Of a stretch of 64,000 nt of DNA, positions 14,845 to 24,140 are shown piece by piece (position 1 is the first letter of the stretch; every line of letters begins with the position of its first letter). The DNA is from Streptomyces sp. MMBL 11-1. Lineage in GTDB: Bacteria > Actinomycetota > Actinomycetes > Streptomycetales > Streptomycetaceae. A program made the position numbers and the translations under genes. The stretch lies in assembly GCF_028622875.1 (NCBI RefSeq), contig NZ_CP117709.1, forward strand, positions 1,550,001-1,614,000, written 5' to 3'. Under the pieces are notes generated by a model. The model searched no databases and had not been told where the DNA came from. It was given only the letters and a program-made list of their open reading frames with translations.

Positions 14845-16974
14845 TCAGGCGAGACCCGCTTCCTTCATCTGACGCAGTTCCTTCTTCAGTTCACCGACCT
14901 CGTCGCGCAGCCGGGCGGCGACCTCGAACTGCAGATCCGCGGCGGCGGCCCGCATCCGCTCGGTCATCTCCTCGATGATCCCGGCCAGCTCGGTCGCGGG
15001 CCGGTCGCTGAGAACCGCGCCCGGCGAGGCCGCCCGTCCCTTCGCCCCGCCCTTGGCGGCCTTGCCGCCGAGCGCGGGCACCGGCGCCTTGGCCTCCTTG
15101 CCCTGCCGGTAGCCGGTACCGAGCAGCTGCTCGGTGTCGACCTCCTCACGGGCGATGGTCGCGACGATGTCGTTGATCTTCTTGCGCAGCGGCTGCGGGT
15201 CGATGCCCCGTTCGGTGTTGTAGGCGATCTGCTTCTCGCGGCGGCGGTTCGTCTCGTCGATCGCCTGCGCCATGGCCGGAGTGATCTTGTCGGCGTACAT
15301 GTGGACCTGGCCGGAGACGTTACGGGCGGCGCGGCCGATGGTCTGGATGAGCGAGGTGCCGGAGCGCAGGAAGCCCTGCTTGTCGGCGTCGAGGATGGCG
15401 ACGAGGGACACCTCGGGGAGGTCGAGGCCCTCGCGCAGGAGGTTGATGCCGACGAGCACGTCGTACTCGCCGGAGCGCAGCTCGCGCAGCAGCTCGATGC
15501 GGCGCAGGGTGTCGACGTCGCTGTGCAGATAGCGGACCTGGATGCCGAGCTCCAGGAAGTAGTCGGTGAGGTCCTCCGACATCTTCTTGGTGAGCGTGGT
15601 GACCAGGACCCTCTCGTCGCGCTCGACGCGCTCGCGGATCTCGTGGACCAGGTCGTCGATCTGGCCCTCGGTGGGCTTGACCACGACCTCGGGGTCGACC
15701 AGGCCGGTGGGGCGGATGATCTGCTCGACGAACCCGTCGCCGCGCGAGAGCTCGTACTTCCCCGGGGTGGCGGAGAGGTAGACCGTCTGGTCGATCCGCT
15801 TCAGGAACTCCTCCCACTTCAGCGGCCGGTTGTCCATCGCGGACGGCAGCCGGAAGCCGTGGTCGACGAGGGTCCGCTTCCGGGAGGCGTCCCCCTCGTA
15901 CATCGCGCCGATCTGCGGGACCGTGACGTGGGACTCGTCCAGGACGAGCAGGAAGTCGTCCGGGAAGTAGTCGAGGAGGGTGTTGGGGGCGGTGCCGGGC
16001 GCGCGGTCGTCGAAGTGCATCGAGTAGTTCTCTACGCCGGAGCAGGTGCCGATCTGGTGGAGCATCTCGATGTCGTACGTGGTGCGCATGCGCAGACGCT
16101 GGGCCTCCAGCATCTTGCCCTGCTTCTCCAGCTCGGCCAGGCGCTGCTCCAGCTCCTGCTCGATGCCGCTGACCGCCTTCTGCAGACGCTCGGGCCCGGC
16201 GACATAGTGGCTGGCGGGGAAGACGTGGACCACGGGGTCCTCGCTGATGATCTCGCCGGTCAGCGGGTGGAGCGTGGACAGGGCCTCGATCTCGTCGCCG
16301 AACATCTCGATCCGGACGGCGAGCTCCTCGTAGACCGGGAAGATCTCGATGGTGTCGCCCCGGACCCGGAAGGTGCCGCGGGTGAACGCCAGGTCGTTGC
16401 GGCTGTACTGCATCTCGACGAAGCGGCGCAGCAGCTGGTCGCGGTCGATCTCCTCGCCGACCTTGAGCTGGACCATGCGGTCCACGTACTCCTGGGGCGT
16501 GCCGAGGCCGTAGATGCAGGAGACGGAGGCGACCACGACGACGTCGCGCCGGGTGAGAAGCGAGTTCGTCGCCGAGTGGCGCAGCCGCTCGACCTCCTCG
16601 TTGATGGAGGAGTCCTTCTCGATGTAGGTGTCCGACTGCGGGACGTACGCCTCGGGCTGGTAGTAGTCGTAGTACGAGACGAAATACTCCACCGCGTTGT
16701 TCGGGAGGAGCTCACGGAACTCGTTGGCCAGCTGGGCGGCGAGGGTCTTGTTCGGCGCCATCACCAGGGTGGGGCGCTGCAGCTTCTCGATCATCCAGGC
16801 GGTGGTCGCCGACTTGCCGGTGCCGGTCGCGCCGAGCAGGACGACGTCCTTCTCATCCGCGCGGATGCGCCGCTCCAACTCGGCGATGGCCGCCGGCTGG
16901 TCGCCGCTGGGCTGGTAGGGACTGACGACCTCGAAGGGCGCCACCGAACGTTCGATCTTGGAAACGGGCCGCAT
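14845..16974 (-). CDS. uvrB: UvrABC excinuclease subunit B
   Basis: This is the damage-verification helicase of nucleotide excision repair. UvrA hands it DNA and it then recruits UvrC. The 709-residue length fits the family. Visible landmarks are Walker A GATGTGKS (about residues 47-54), the beta-hairpin region [12 protein letters not shown], Walker [10 protein letters not shown], helicase motifs with [23 protein letters not shown] and QTIGRAARN, and a C-terminal UVR domain (about 665-700) for UvrC contact. The start is the ATG at 16974. I see no canonical SOS box directly upstream. Confidence 0.98.
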   Translation of the reverse strand: MRPVSKIERSVAPFEVVSPYQPSGDQPAAIAELERRIRADEKDVVLLGATGTGKSATTAWMIEKLQRPTLVMAPNKTLAAQLANEFRELLPNNAVEYFVSYYDYYQPEAYVPQSDTYIEKDSSINEEVERLRHSATNSLLTRRDVVVVASVSCIYGLGTPQEYVDRMVQLKVGEEIDRDQLLRRFVEMQYSRNDLAFTRGTFRVRGDTIEIFPVYEELAVRIEMFGDEIEALSTLHPLTGEIISEDPVVHVFPASHYVAGPERLQKAVSGIEQELEQRLAELEKQGKMLEAQRLRMRTTYDIEMLHQIGTCSGVENYSMHFDDRAPGTAPNTLLDYFPDDFLLVLDESHVTVPQIGAMYEGDASRKRTLVDHGFRLPSAMDNRPLKWEEFLKRIDQTVYLSATPGKYELSRGDGFVEQIIRPTGLVDPEVVVKPTEGQIDDLVHEIRERVERDERVLVTTLTKKMSEDLTDYFLELGIQVRYLHSDVDTLRRIELLRELRSGEYDVLVGINLLREGLDLPEVSLVAILDADKQGFLRSGTSLIQTIGRAARNVSGQVHMYADKITPAMAQAIDETNRRREKQIAYNTERGIDPQPLRKKINDIVATIAREEVDTEQLLGTGYRQGKEAKAPVPALGGKAAKGGAKGRAASPGAVLSDRPATELAGIIEEMTERMRAAAADLQFEVAARLRDEVGELKKELRQMKEAGLA

Positions 16975-17013
16975 GCATCCACCGTACGGCTCGCCACTGA
17001 CAACGGCCCCGGA

Positions 17014-17844
17014 TCAGCGGTACCGGGCCCCTCCCGCGCCCTCCCGGCCGGTGCTCCGCGGGCGCAGCCCGGCCCGTGGGTCCGGGGCGGCCCCGCCCGT
17101 CACGGCCCGGGGGTCGAACAGGAGCACCACGGCGGCGAGGAGCAGGAAGCAGCCGGGGCCGACCAGCATCGGGCCGATCATCTCGGCGGGCCGCTCACCG
17201 GGCAGGACGTCGGCCAGGTCGGACGGCAGGGTGGGCGGCAGATGCAGGTGCACGTCGAGCGCGGCCATGCCGGTGTAGTGCATCCCGGTCACGGCGACGG
17301 CCATCAACATGCTCGCGCCGATACCGGAGAGGGCTCCCCGGAGGGTGACGGCCGCCCACAGGGCGCCCGTGGCGGCGCATCCGGCGATCAGCACCGAGAG
17401 GACGACGAGCGGGGTGTCGTAGGCGAACCTCGCGGCCATGCGCATGCCCGCCATGCCGAGATAGTGCATCGAGGCGATACCGAGGCCGGTGATGGTGCCT
17501 CCCGTGATCAACGCCATGCGGGTCGCGCCCCGGTACCCGACAATGAAGATGCCGATGCCGACCATCACCACGGCCACGGCAAGGCCGGCGAAGGTGAGGG
17601 GCTTGTCGTAGGAGATCGGCGTCTCCCGGACGGTGAAGCCCGTCATCGCGACGAAGTGCATGGTCCACACCCCGGAGCCGATGGACAGCGAACCCAGCGC
17701 CAGCCAGCCGGCCCGCCAGGTGCGAGCGGAGTGAAGGGACCGGGTGGTGCAGCGGAGTCCGAGGGCGGCTCCCAGGGCGGCCATGAGGAAAGCCGCGACC
17801 GGGGTCACCAGGCCGTAGGTGAATCCGTCGACCGTTCCTTGCAT
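17014..17844 (-). CDS. MHYT-domain membrane sensor protein
   Basis: This 276-residue integral membrane protein has about seven hydrophobic helices and the repeated MHYT motifs WTMHFVAM, SMHYLGMAGM and GMHYTGMAAL near the outer faces of helices. MHYT modules are predicted to bind a metal such as copper and sense oxygen, CO or NO. Unlike many family members it carries no GGDEF or EAL output domain, only a short basic tail, so any signal must pass through a partner. Upstream (17845-18073) is a divergent promoter region shared with the phosphodiesterase gene. Confidence 0.88.
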   Translation of the reverse strand: MQGTVDGFTYGLVTPVAAFLMAALGAALGLRCTTRSLHSARTWRAGWLALGSLSIGSGVWTMHFVAMTGFTVRETPISYDKPLTFAGLAVAVVMVGIGIFIVGYRGATRMALITGGTITGLGIASMHYLGMAGMRMAARFAYDTPLVVLSVLIAGCAATGALWAAVTLRGALSGIGASMLMAVAVTGMHYTGMAALDVHLHLPPTLPSDLADVLPGERPAEMIGPMLVGPGCFLLLAAVVLLFDPRAVTGGAAPDPRAGLRPRSTGREGAGGARYR

Positions 17845-18073
17845 GCGCGTACGCCCTTCGAGAAAGCCCGGGGTCGAGGAGGGTCCTTAAGGGGCGAGTC
17901 CCGGCAGGCAGACAAAGAAAGCACATTTTATCGGCACAGCCGGGTGCCCTGCTCCGGCGGTGGCCCCGGGTTCGAAGGTTCCGTTCATTTCGCGGCCATC
18001 GCCGCCCCGCCGGGCGTTGGCGGGCCGCTGTCACTCTCTGCGTGTCCGCACACTCCCGACGTGAGGAGTCCCC

Positions 18074-18949
18074 GTGTTCGTCCGCACCGCCACCGCCTCC
18101 GCCACGGCCGCCGCCCTGCTCGGCGCCGGCGCTCTGCTGCTGCCCGCCGACCGGCCCGAGGCTCCGGAGCGCCGGGACGCCCCGGTCGTCGTGGCCCACC
18201 GGGGGGCGTCGGGCTACGCGCCGGAGAACACCCTCGCCGCCGTCGACGCCGCCGACGCGCTCGGCATCGACTGGGTCGAGAACGACGTCCACCGCACGCG
18301 GGACGGCGTGCTCGTCGTGCTGCACGACACCAACCTGAAGCGCACGACGGACGCCGAGCAGGTCTTCCCCGACCGGGCCCCGTGGGCGGTCAAGGACTTC
18401 ACCGCGGCGGAGGTGGCGAAGCTCGACGCGGGCAGCTGGTTCGGAGCGCGGTTCGCCGGGGCCCGGGTGCCGACGCTCACCCAGTTCCTGCACCGGATGG
18501 AGCGCAACCGGCAGAAGCTGCTCCTGGAGATCAAGAGCCCGGCGACCTACCCGGGCATCGAGCGGGACATCATCCAGGTCCTGGGGCGGTCGGGGTGGCT
18601 GGACCGCTCCCACGTACGGAGCCGGCTGGTCATCCAGAGCTTCGGCGCCGACAGCGTGAGGAAGGTGCACAGCCTGCGCCCCGACATCACGACCGGCTTC
18701 CTTGGCACGCCCGCGGTGGCGGACCTGCCCTCGTACGCGGCGTTCACCGATCAGATCAACCCCTCGTACGCGACGATCGGCGCCGACTACGTGGCGGCCG
18801 TCCAGCGGCTCAAGGGCCCGCACGGCAAGCGTCTGCGGGTGAACACGTGGACGGTCAACAAGGCGGCGGACGCGGTGAAGGCCCGCGACTACGGGGTCGA
18901 CGGCATCATCACCAACTTCCCCGACGTGGTGCGCGACGCGACGAGCTGA
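18074..18949 (+). CDS. Secreted glycerophosphodiester phosphodiesterase
   Basis: It hydrolyses glycerophosphodiesters to glycerol-3-phosphate and an alcohol. The 291-residue product has an N-terminal signal peptide (hydrophobic residues about 5-25). The GDPD fold carries VAHRGASGYAPENTL (catalytic His and Glu), then DWVENDVHRTRDGVLVVLHD (metal-binding Glu/Asp and second catalytic His), and ends with GVDGIITNFPD. The start is GTG with GAGGAG upstream. Export suggests a role in scavenging phosphate or glycerol from lipid headgroups or teichoic acids. A strong hairpin terminator follows. Confidence 0.93.
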   Translation: MFVRTATASATAAALLGAGALLLPADRPEAPERRDAPVVVAHRGASGYAPENTLAAVDAADALGIDWVENDVHRTRDGVLVVLHDTNLKRTTDAEQVFPDRAPWAVKDFTAAEVAKLDAGSWFGARFAGARVPTLTQFLHRMERNRQKLLLEIKSPATYPGIERDIIQVLGRSGWLDRSHVRSRLVIQSFGADSVRKVHSLRPDITTGFLGTPAVADLPSYAAFTDQINPSYATIGADYVAAVQRLKGPHGKRLRVNTWTVNKAADAVKARDYGVDGIITNFPDVVRDATS

Positions 18950-18961
18950 CGCGGGCAGGGG

Positions 18962-18996
18962 GGCGGGCCCGTCGGTTTTCCGCCGACGGGCCCGCC
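18962..18996 (+). terminator. Terminator after the phosphodiesterase gene
   Basis: A perfect 14-bp stem (GGCGGGCCCGTCGG and complement) closes a TTTTCCG loop 13 bases after the stop codon. Confidence 0.85.
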
Positions 18997-19027
18997 GCTG
19001 TCAGTGGCGGGTCGTACGGTGGTCGGC

Positions 19028-19585
19028 ATGAACAGCTACGGGACCGGTGCCGGGCCGGCCGTCGAGTGGACCGTCGTGGACAGCGACGTCGGCCCGCTGC
19101 TGCTCGCGGCGACCGGGTCCGGTCTGGTGAGCGTGTCCTTCCATGCCCTCCCCGCCGTGCGGGACGCGGTCCTCGACCGGTTGCGGACCCGGTTCGGCGC
19201 GGAGCCGGTGGAGGCGCCCGCCTCCGCGCGGCTCGCCGGGCCCGTAAGCGCGCTCGCGGCGTACTTCGCGGGCGAGCGGCAGGACCTCGACCTCGCTCTG
19301 GACTGGTCGCTGACCTCCGGGTTCCACCGTGAGGTGCTCCGCGAGCTGGCGTCCGGGGTGCCCTACGGGACGGTCGTCGGGTACGGGGAGCTGGCCGCAC
19401 GGGTCGGCCGGCCGGAGGGGGCGCAGGCGGTGGGCGCGGCGATGGGGGCCAACCCGCTGCCGGTGGTGGTGCCGTGTCATCGGGTGGTGGAGAGCGACGG
19501 AGGTCTGGGCGGGTTCGGCGGCGGTCTGGAGACCAAGCGGCGGCTGCTGGCGCTGGAGGGGGTCCTGCCGCAGCCGCTGTTCTAG
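19028..19585 (+). CDS. ogt: Methylated-DNA--protein-cysteine methyltransferase
   Basis: This suicide enzyme removes alkyl groups from O6-alkylguanine. The 185-residue protein carries the invariant acceptor motif PCHRV (Cys150) and the DNA-binding segment VPYGTVVGYGELAARVGRP with the Arg-finger helix. A glycine-rich GGLGGFGGGLETKRRLLALE follows. A GTG at 19004 would add eight residues lacking conservation, so I prefer the ATG at 19028. It sits near uvrB, giving a loose DNA-repair neighbourhood. Confidence 0.93.
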   Translation: MNSYGTGAGPAVEWTVVDSDVGPLLLAATGSGLVSVSFHALPAVRDAVLDRLRTRFGAEPVEAPASARLAGPVSALAAYFAGERQDLDLALDWSLTSGFHREVLRELASGVPYGTVVGYGELAARVGRPEGAQAVGAAMGANPLPVVVPCHRVVESDGGLGGFGGGLETKRRLLALEGVLPQPLF

Positions 19586-19666
19586 GTCGTGCCCGACCGG
19601 TCACCGTCGGGATCCGTTCACCCTCCCGGGTGAACGGCGGCGGCCGGGCGGTGACACACTGCGCCG

Positions 19667-20941
19667 GTGACGCGACCCATCTCCCTCCCCCCGGTCACGG
19701 CCGCCGGTCTGCCCGCTCTTCAGCGCCGGACGTCGGCCGTGCTCATCGTCAGCCAGATACTCGGCGGCCTCGGCGTGGCCGTCGGCATCGCCCTGGCCCC
19801 GATACTGGCCGTCGAGGTGAGCGGGTCACCGGCGCTGTCCGGGCTGGCGCCGACCGCGTCCGTCGTCGGCACGGCGCTGCTGTCGCTGCCGCTGGCCGCC
19901 CTGATGGCCACCCGGGGCCGCAGGTCCGGTCTGACACTCGCCTATCTGATCGGTGCGCTGGGCGGTGGCCTGGTGGTCCTCGCCACGGTGCTGCCCAGCT
20001 TCCCGCTGCTGCTCCTCGGCATGGCCGCGTTCGGCGCGGGGTCCCTGGCCGGTCTCCAGGCCCGGTTCGCGGCGGCCGACCTGGTGGGGCCCGAGCGGCG
20101 GGGGCGGGCGATCTCCACCGTCGTCTGGGCCACCACGATCGGCTCGGTCGTGGGCCCCAACATCTCGGCCCCGGCCGGCCGGCTGTTCCGCGGTACGCCG
20201 GTGCCCGAGGCCGCCGGACCGTATCTGTGCTCGGCAGCCGTGTTCCTGCTCGCCGGGCTGGTCGTGGCGCTCGCGCTGCGTCCGGATCCGCTCCTCACCG
20301 CCCGCGCCCTGGCCCCGGAGGGCCCGGCGGGGCCGCCGAAGCGCTCCCTGCGCGCCGGAATCGAGGCCGTCCGGGAGTCGCCGATGGCGCGGCTCGCCCT
20401 GCTGACGGTCACCGTGTCGCACACCGCCATGGTGTCGATCATGGTCATGACCCCGGTCGACCTGGGCCGGCACGGCGCGGGTCTCCAGTTGATCGGGCTC
20501 GTGATCAGCGGGCACATCGCGGGCATGTACGCGTTCTCACCGGTGATGGGGTGGCTGGCCGACCGGTTCGGCCGGCTGGCCGTGATCGGGCTGGCCGTCG
20601 GACTGCTGAGCTGCGCCGCGCTGCTCGCGGGCACCGCCGGGCCCCGGCACGGGCAGACCGCCGCGGGCCTGTTCCTGCTGGGCCTCGGCTGGTCGGCGGG
20701 GATGATCGCCGGTTCGGCGCTGCTCACCGACGCGGTACCGCGCTCCGCCCACGCCGCGGTGCAGGGGCTGTCGGACCTGACCATGAACGCGGCGGCGGCC
20801 GTCGGCGGGGCGGCGGCCGGGGTGATCGTCGCCCAGTGGGGGTACGGCCCCCTCAACGCGATCGGCGCCGCACTGCTGCTGCCGGTCGCCGCGATCGCCC
20901 TGCGCCGGAGCCTGCGGCGGCCGGGAGCGGTCAGCGGCTGA
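19667..20941 (+). CDS. Major facilitator superfamily transporter
   Basis: This 424-residue membrane protein has about twelve hydrophobic helices in two halves and typical MFS loop motifs, including GWLADRFGRLAVIGL (motif A) in the second half. The start is GTG. The substrate cannot be inferred; the general shape is that of drug or metabolite exporters. It is preceded by only 80 bases from the alkyltransferase stop. Confidence 0.88.
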   Translation: MTRPISLPPVTAAGLPALQRRTSAVLIVSQILGGLGVAVGIALAPILAVEVSGSPALSGLAPTASVVGTALLSLPLAALMATRGRRSGLTLAYLIGALGGGLVVLATVLPSFPLLLLGMAAFGAGSLAGLQARFAAADLVGPERRGRAISTVVWATTIGSVVGPNISAPAGRLFRGTPVPEAAGPYLCSAAVFLLAGLVVALALRPDPLLTARALAPEGPAGPPKRSLRAGIEAVRESPMARLALLTVTVSHTAMVSIMVMTPVDLGRHGAGLQLIGLVISGHIAGMYAFSPVMGWLADRFGRLAVIGLAVGLLSCAALLAGTAGPRHGQTAAGLFLLGLGWSAGMIAGSALLTDAVPRSAHAAVQGLSDLTMNAAAAVGGAAAGVIVAQWGYGPLNAIGAALLLPVAAIALRRSLRRPGAVSG

Positions 20942-21051
20942 CACCCGCCGGACCGGCACCCCGGCCGCCGCCGCCGGTGCCACAGCCACCGCCCCGCAAC
21001 TGCCGCCCCCACAACCGCCGTAGAGGCGGCCACAGCTACGAGCAACGGCCG

Positions 21052-21414
21052 TCAGAGGCTGATGTGGTACGCCTTGCGGAGCGTCTCATGAACCGTCCAG
21101 GTCGTCCGGTCGCCCTCGCGCAGGACGCAGGCGTCCCCCGGACCGATCTCCAGCGTCGCCCCGCCCTCCACCTCGACCGTCGCCCGTCCGCCGACGACCA
21201 CGAACAGCTCGTTCGCCTCGGTGTCGGTGACCACGCCGGGGGTGATCTGCCAGATCCCCCGGAGCTGCTTGCCGTCGGCGGATTCCCACAGCACCTTGCC
21301 CGTCACCACGGGTTCGCCCGAGACGATCTGCGCCGGATCGAGAGGTTCCGGTACGAGTTCGGCGTCCGGGATGTGCACGGCGAAGGAGGCGGGGAGCTGG
21401 TCATGTGTCGTCAT
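21052..21414 (-). CDS. Cupin-domain protein
   Basis: This 120-residue single-domain cupin has GIWQITPGVVTDTEANELFVVV (first motif region) and IGPGDACVLREGDRTTWTVHETL (second). It resembles the DUF861/ureidoglycine-aminohydrolase-like group, in which the cupin barrel often has only part of the metal ligand set. It may bind a small molecule or protect a metabolite. It converges with the MFS gene and has no obvious partner. Confidence 0.85.
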   Translation of the reverse strand: MTTHDQLPASFAVHIPDAELVPEPLDPAQIVSGEPVVTGKVLWESADGKQLRGIWQITPGVVTDTEANELFVVVGGRATVEVEGGATLEIGPGDACVLREGDRTTWTVHETLRKAYHISL

Positions 21415-21519
21415 GGCCGGTCACCTTAGCGACCGCTTCCGGCCACCCCGCGGCCAGGACCCGCCACCGGTCCACCGTCCGTGGTTTGCGCCCCTCCCGG
21501 CCGCGACAGGGATGGGGGC

Positions 21520-22491
21520 ATGCCTCAGAACCCACCGGACCGACGTCCCGCGGATACGAAGAACCCTGAGCCGGACGCCTACGAACCCGCGCTCTCGGCA
21601 GAGGTGCGCGCCGCGCTGGAGGCGGGTCTGCCCGTGGTGGCGCTGGAGTCGACGATCATCGCGCACGGTCTGCCGCGCCCCCGCAACCTGTCCGTGGCCC
21701 GGGAGCTGGAGGGGCTCGTCCGGTCCGCCGGCGCCGTCCCGGCCACCATCGCCGTCCTGGACGGGCGGGCCCTGATCGGCCTGAGCGAGGGCCAGTTGGG
21801 GCGGATCGCCGGGGACCCGGCGGTACGCAAGCTGGGGCACCGCGATCTCGCCCCGGCGCTCGCCGCCGGGGCGAGCGGGGCGACGACGGTGTCCGCGACG
21901 GCGTTCCTGGCGGCGCGGGCGGGGATCGGCGTCTTCGCGACGGGCGGGCTCGGCGGCGTACACCGGGAGTGGGCCGAGAGCCAGGACGAGTCGGCCGATC
22001 TGCGGCTGCTCGCCCGCACCGGGATCACCGTGGTCTGCGCGGGGGTCAAGTCGATCCTCGACATCCCGGCGACCCTCCAGCGGCTGGAGACCCTCGGCGT
22101 CTCCGTCGTCGGCCACGGCACCGGACACTTCCCCGGCTTCTACCTGAGCAGCTCCGGCGAACCCGTCGACTGGACGGTGCACAGCCCCGAGGAGGTGGTG
22201 GAGGTCATCCGGGCGAAGGAGGCGCTGGGCGGCCCGCCGGCCGCGCTGGTCGTCGCCAACCCCGTGGCGGAACGGGATCAGTTGGATCCCGTACTGCACG
22301 ACCGGGTGCTGGCGGAGGCGCTGGAGGCGTGCCGGGAGCGGGGCGTCTCGGGGCAGGGCGTCACTCCCTTCCTGCTGGACCAGCTGACGCGGCGGACCGG
22401 GGGCGCGTCGCTGGAGGCGAACCTGGCGGCCGTCCGCGGGAACGTGGCTCTCGCGGCGCGGATCGCCGTCGCGGCGGCGGACGCCCGGTGA
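21520..22491 (+). CDS. psuG: Pseudouridine-5'-phosphate glycosidase
   Basis: It cleaves the C-C glycosidic bond of pseudouridine 5'-phosphate to uracil and ribose 5-phosphate. The 323-residue protein shows the family signatures PVVALESTIIAHGLPRP near the start, TTVSATAFLAARAGIGVFATGGLGG-type sequence, and VVCAGVKSILDIPATL with the catalytic Lys. It ends with GASLEANLAAVRGNVALAARIA. The ATG at 21520 follows an AGGGATGGGGG stretch. Its stop overlaps the kinase GTG in GTGA, so kinase and lyase are co-translated, as in a pseudouridine salvage operon. Confidence 0.95.
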   Translation: MPQNPPDRRPADTKNPEPDAYEPALSAEVRAALEAGLPVVALESTIIAHGLPRPRNLSVARELEGLVRSAGAVPATIAVLDGRALIGLSEGQLGRIAGDPAVRKLGHRDLAPALAAGASGATTVSATAFLAARAGIGVFATGGLGGVHREWAESQDESADLRLLARTGITVVCAGVKSILDIPATLQRLETLGVSVVGHGTGHFPGFYLSSSGEPVDWTVHSPEEVVEVIRAKEALGGPPAALVVANPVAERDQLDPVLHDRVLAEALEACRERGVSGQGVTPFLLDQLTRRTGGASLEANLAAVRGNVALAARIAVAAADAR

Positions 22492-23399
22492 ACCGTCCGG
22501 CGGCGGGCGATGGGCTGTTGGTGGTGGGGGACGTGGTGACGGATGTGGTGGCGCGGTACGGATCGGCGCTCGCCCACGGTACGGACACGGCAGCCCGGAT
22601 CCGTACGCTGGCGGGCGGCGCCGGGGCCAACGTCGCCTGCTGGGCCGTGCGTTCGGGCTGCCCGGAGGTGCGGCTGCTGGCCAGGGCGGGGGCGGAGTCG
22701 GCCGACTGGCACCGGGAGGAGCTGGAGCGGGCGGGGGTACGGGCGTTCCTGGCGGTGGACGACGCGTTCCCGACGGCGACCGTCATCGCCCTGGTCGACG
22801 CGGCGGCCGAGCGCACGTTCCTGACCGACGGCGGGGCGGTACTGCGGCTCGCCGTCGAGGACTTCGCGCCCTCGATGCTCGACGGCGTCGGGAGGCTGCA
22901 TCTGTCCGGCTATCTCCTGTTCGCCGCGGTGAGCCGGGCCGCCGCCCTCCTCGCGCTGCGCACCGCCTTGGAGCGGGGCGTTCCGGTGAGCGTGGACCCG
23001 GCGTCGGCCGGGTTCCTCGGCGAGCTGGGGCCCCGGCGTTTCCTGGAGTTCGCGGAGGGCGCGGAGCTGCTGCTGCCGAACGCGGACGAGGCCCGGCTGC
23101 TCACCGGGCTGCCCGGACCGGAGGCCGCGGCGGCCGAGTTGAGCCGGCACTTCCCGCGCGTCGTCGTCACCCTGGGGGCGCGCGGAGCCGTGGTGGCCGC
23201 CGGGGGCGAGGTCGTCGGCCGCGTCCCCGCCCCGCCGGTGCCCGAGCCGGTCGACTCGACGGGGGCGGGCGACGCGTTCACCGGCGGGTTCCTCGCGGCG
23301 CTGCTGGCCGGGGCGGACGACCTGGCCGCGGCGGCCGAGGGCTGCCGGGCGGGGGCGGTGGCCGTGGCCACGGTGGGCGGCCGGCCGCCGGTCCGGTGA
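22488..23399 (+). CDS. psuK: PfkB-family sugar kinase, probable pseudouridine kinase
   Basis: This 303-residue ribokinase-fold enzyme would phosphorylate pseudouridine to feed PsuG. The N-terminal substrate-binding motif is TLAGGAGANVACWAVRSG (about residues 38-55) and the C-terminal anion-hole/catalytic motif is DSTGAGDAFTGGF (about 257-269). The GTG start overlaps the psuG stop. Gene fusion-like coupling with psuG is the main reason for choosing PsuK over ribokinase or fructokinase. Confidence 0.88.
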   Translation: MNRPAAGDGLLVVGDVVTDVVARYGSALAHGTDTAARIRTLAGGAGANVACWAVRSGCPEVRLLARAGAESADWHREELERAGVRAFLAVDDAFPTATVIALVDAAAERTFLTDGGAVLRLAVEDFAPSMLDGVGRLHLSGYLLFAAVSRAAALLALRTALERGVPVSVDPASAGFLGELGPRRFLEFAEGAELLLPNADEARLLTGLPGPEAAAAELSRHFPRVVVTLGARGAVVAAGGEVVGRVPAPPVPEPVDSTGAGDAFTGGFLAALLAGADDLAAAAEGCRAGAVAVATVGGRPPVR

Positions 23400-23424
23400 C
23401 GGGCGGCGCCGGGGCGGGCGCCGT

Positions 23425-24072
23425 TCACCCGCCCCCGGGCAGCCCCGACCAGGCGGGGCGCGCCGGGTCGTCGGCGCGGACCACCACGTCCGCGCGGTCC
23501 GTGGGCGCCACCTCGTCCTCGTACCGGGCGAAGGCGGGCAGGGTCCAGCGCTCCGGCTCCGCCGTGCGTCGCCGCAGCGCCCCCGGGGACAGTCGCAGAT
23601 GGACGCTGAGCGCGAACGGGAACCAGTGCCCCAGCAGGAACGGGCCGTGCACGAGGACCACCCCTCCCTCGGGAAGGGCGTGGTACGGGGTGCGGGTGGC
23701 CCGGTCGGTCACGGGGTCCCACAGATCGGGCAGCACGCGGCCGGAGCCGCCGGCCTCCAGCGGCCCGAACACCTCGCGCCACAGCGCCCCGGTGTCGTAC
23801 CAGCTGTGGGCGTACGCGTCCGGGTCCCGCTTCCCGTACTCGAAGCGCAGGCTCGCCGGGCGCAGGAAGCCCTCGGTGGAGATGACGAGCACCGCGCGGC
23901 CGAGCAGCCGCAGTTCCCGCGCGAGGCTCTCGGCGGCCTCGCCGGGGCGGGCGGCCGGCGCGCCGTCGATGCCGAGTGCGAGCCAGGGCCCGCCGTCGGC
24001 GGCGGACAGCCCGTCGCCGTACCGTGCCAGTTCGCCGGCCAGCCGTTCCCAGGTGATCGCTTCGAGTCGCAC
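23425..24072 (-). CDS. Uridine-kinase-like protein with degenerate P-loop
   Basis: The 215-residue product has the nucleoside-kinase fold pattern. WLALGIDGAPAARPGEAAESLA stands where a P-loop is expected; then come LVISTEGFLRPASLRFEYG and SWYDTGALWREVFGPL, and a late VVLVHGPFLLGHW. The canonical GKT/S of the Walker A is missing (APAARPG), so ATP binding may be altered or the protein may have another function. I chose the GTG at 24072 with GGAG upstream. It converges with psuK, which keeps a pyrimidine-salvage theme. Confidence 0.75.
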   Translation of the reverse strand: MRLEAITWERLAGELARYGDGLSAADGGPWLALGIDGAPAARPGEAAESLARELRLLGRAVLVISTEGFLRPASLRFEYGKRDPDAYAHSWYDTGALWREVFGPLEAGGSGRVLPDLWDPVTDRATRTPYHALPEGGVVLVHGPFLLGHWFPFALSVHLRLSPGALRRRTAEPERWTLPAFARYEDEVAPTDRADVVVRADDPARPAWSGLPGGG

Positions 24073-24140
24073 GGCTCCATCATCGCCGGACCGGCGAAGG
24101 GACGCTCGGGCGAGGGAGTCCGGGCGCCCGTGGGCGAGGT

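Noticed and set aside
16944..16957. CGAACGTTCG near the uvrB start, considered as a LexA box
   Set aside because: The SOS consensus needs four bases between the arms and a position in the promoter. This one lies inside the coding region and has no spacer.
17925..17965. AT-rich GCACATTTTATCGGC near 17930 as a regulator site
   Set aside because: No clear symmetry and no match to a known element. Probably just part of a divergent promoter.
14644..19332. A 1562-codon plus-strand open frame opposite uvrB and neighbours
   Set aside because: It is antisense to well-supported genes and has low-complexity composition. It is a frame-bias artefact.
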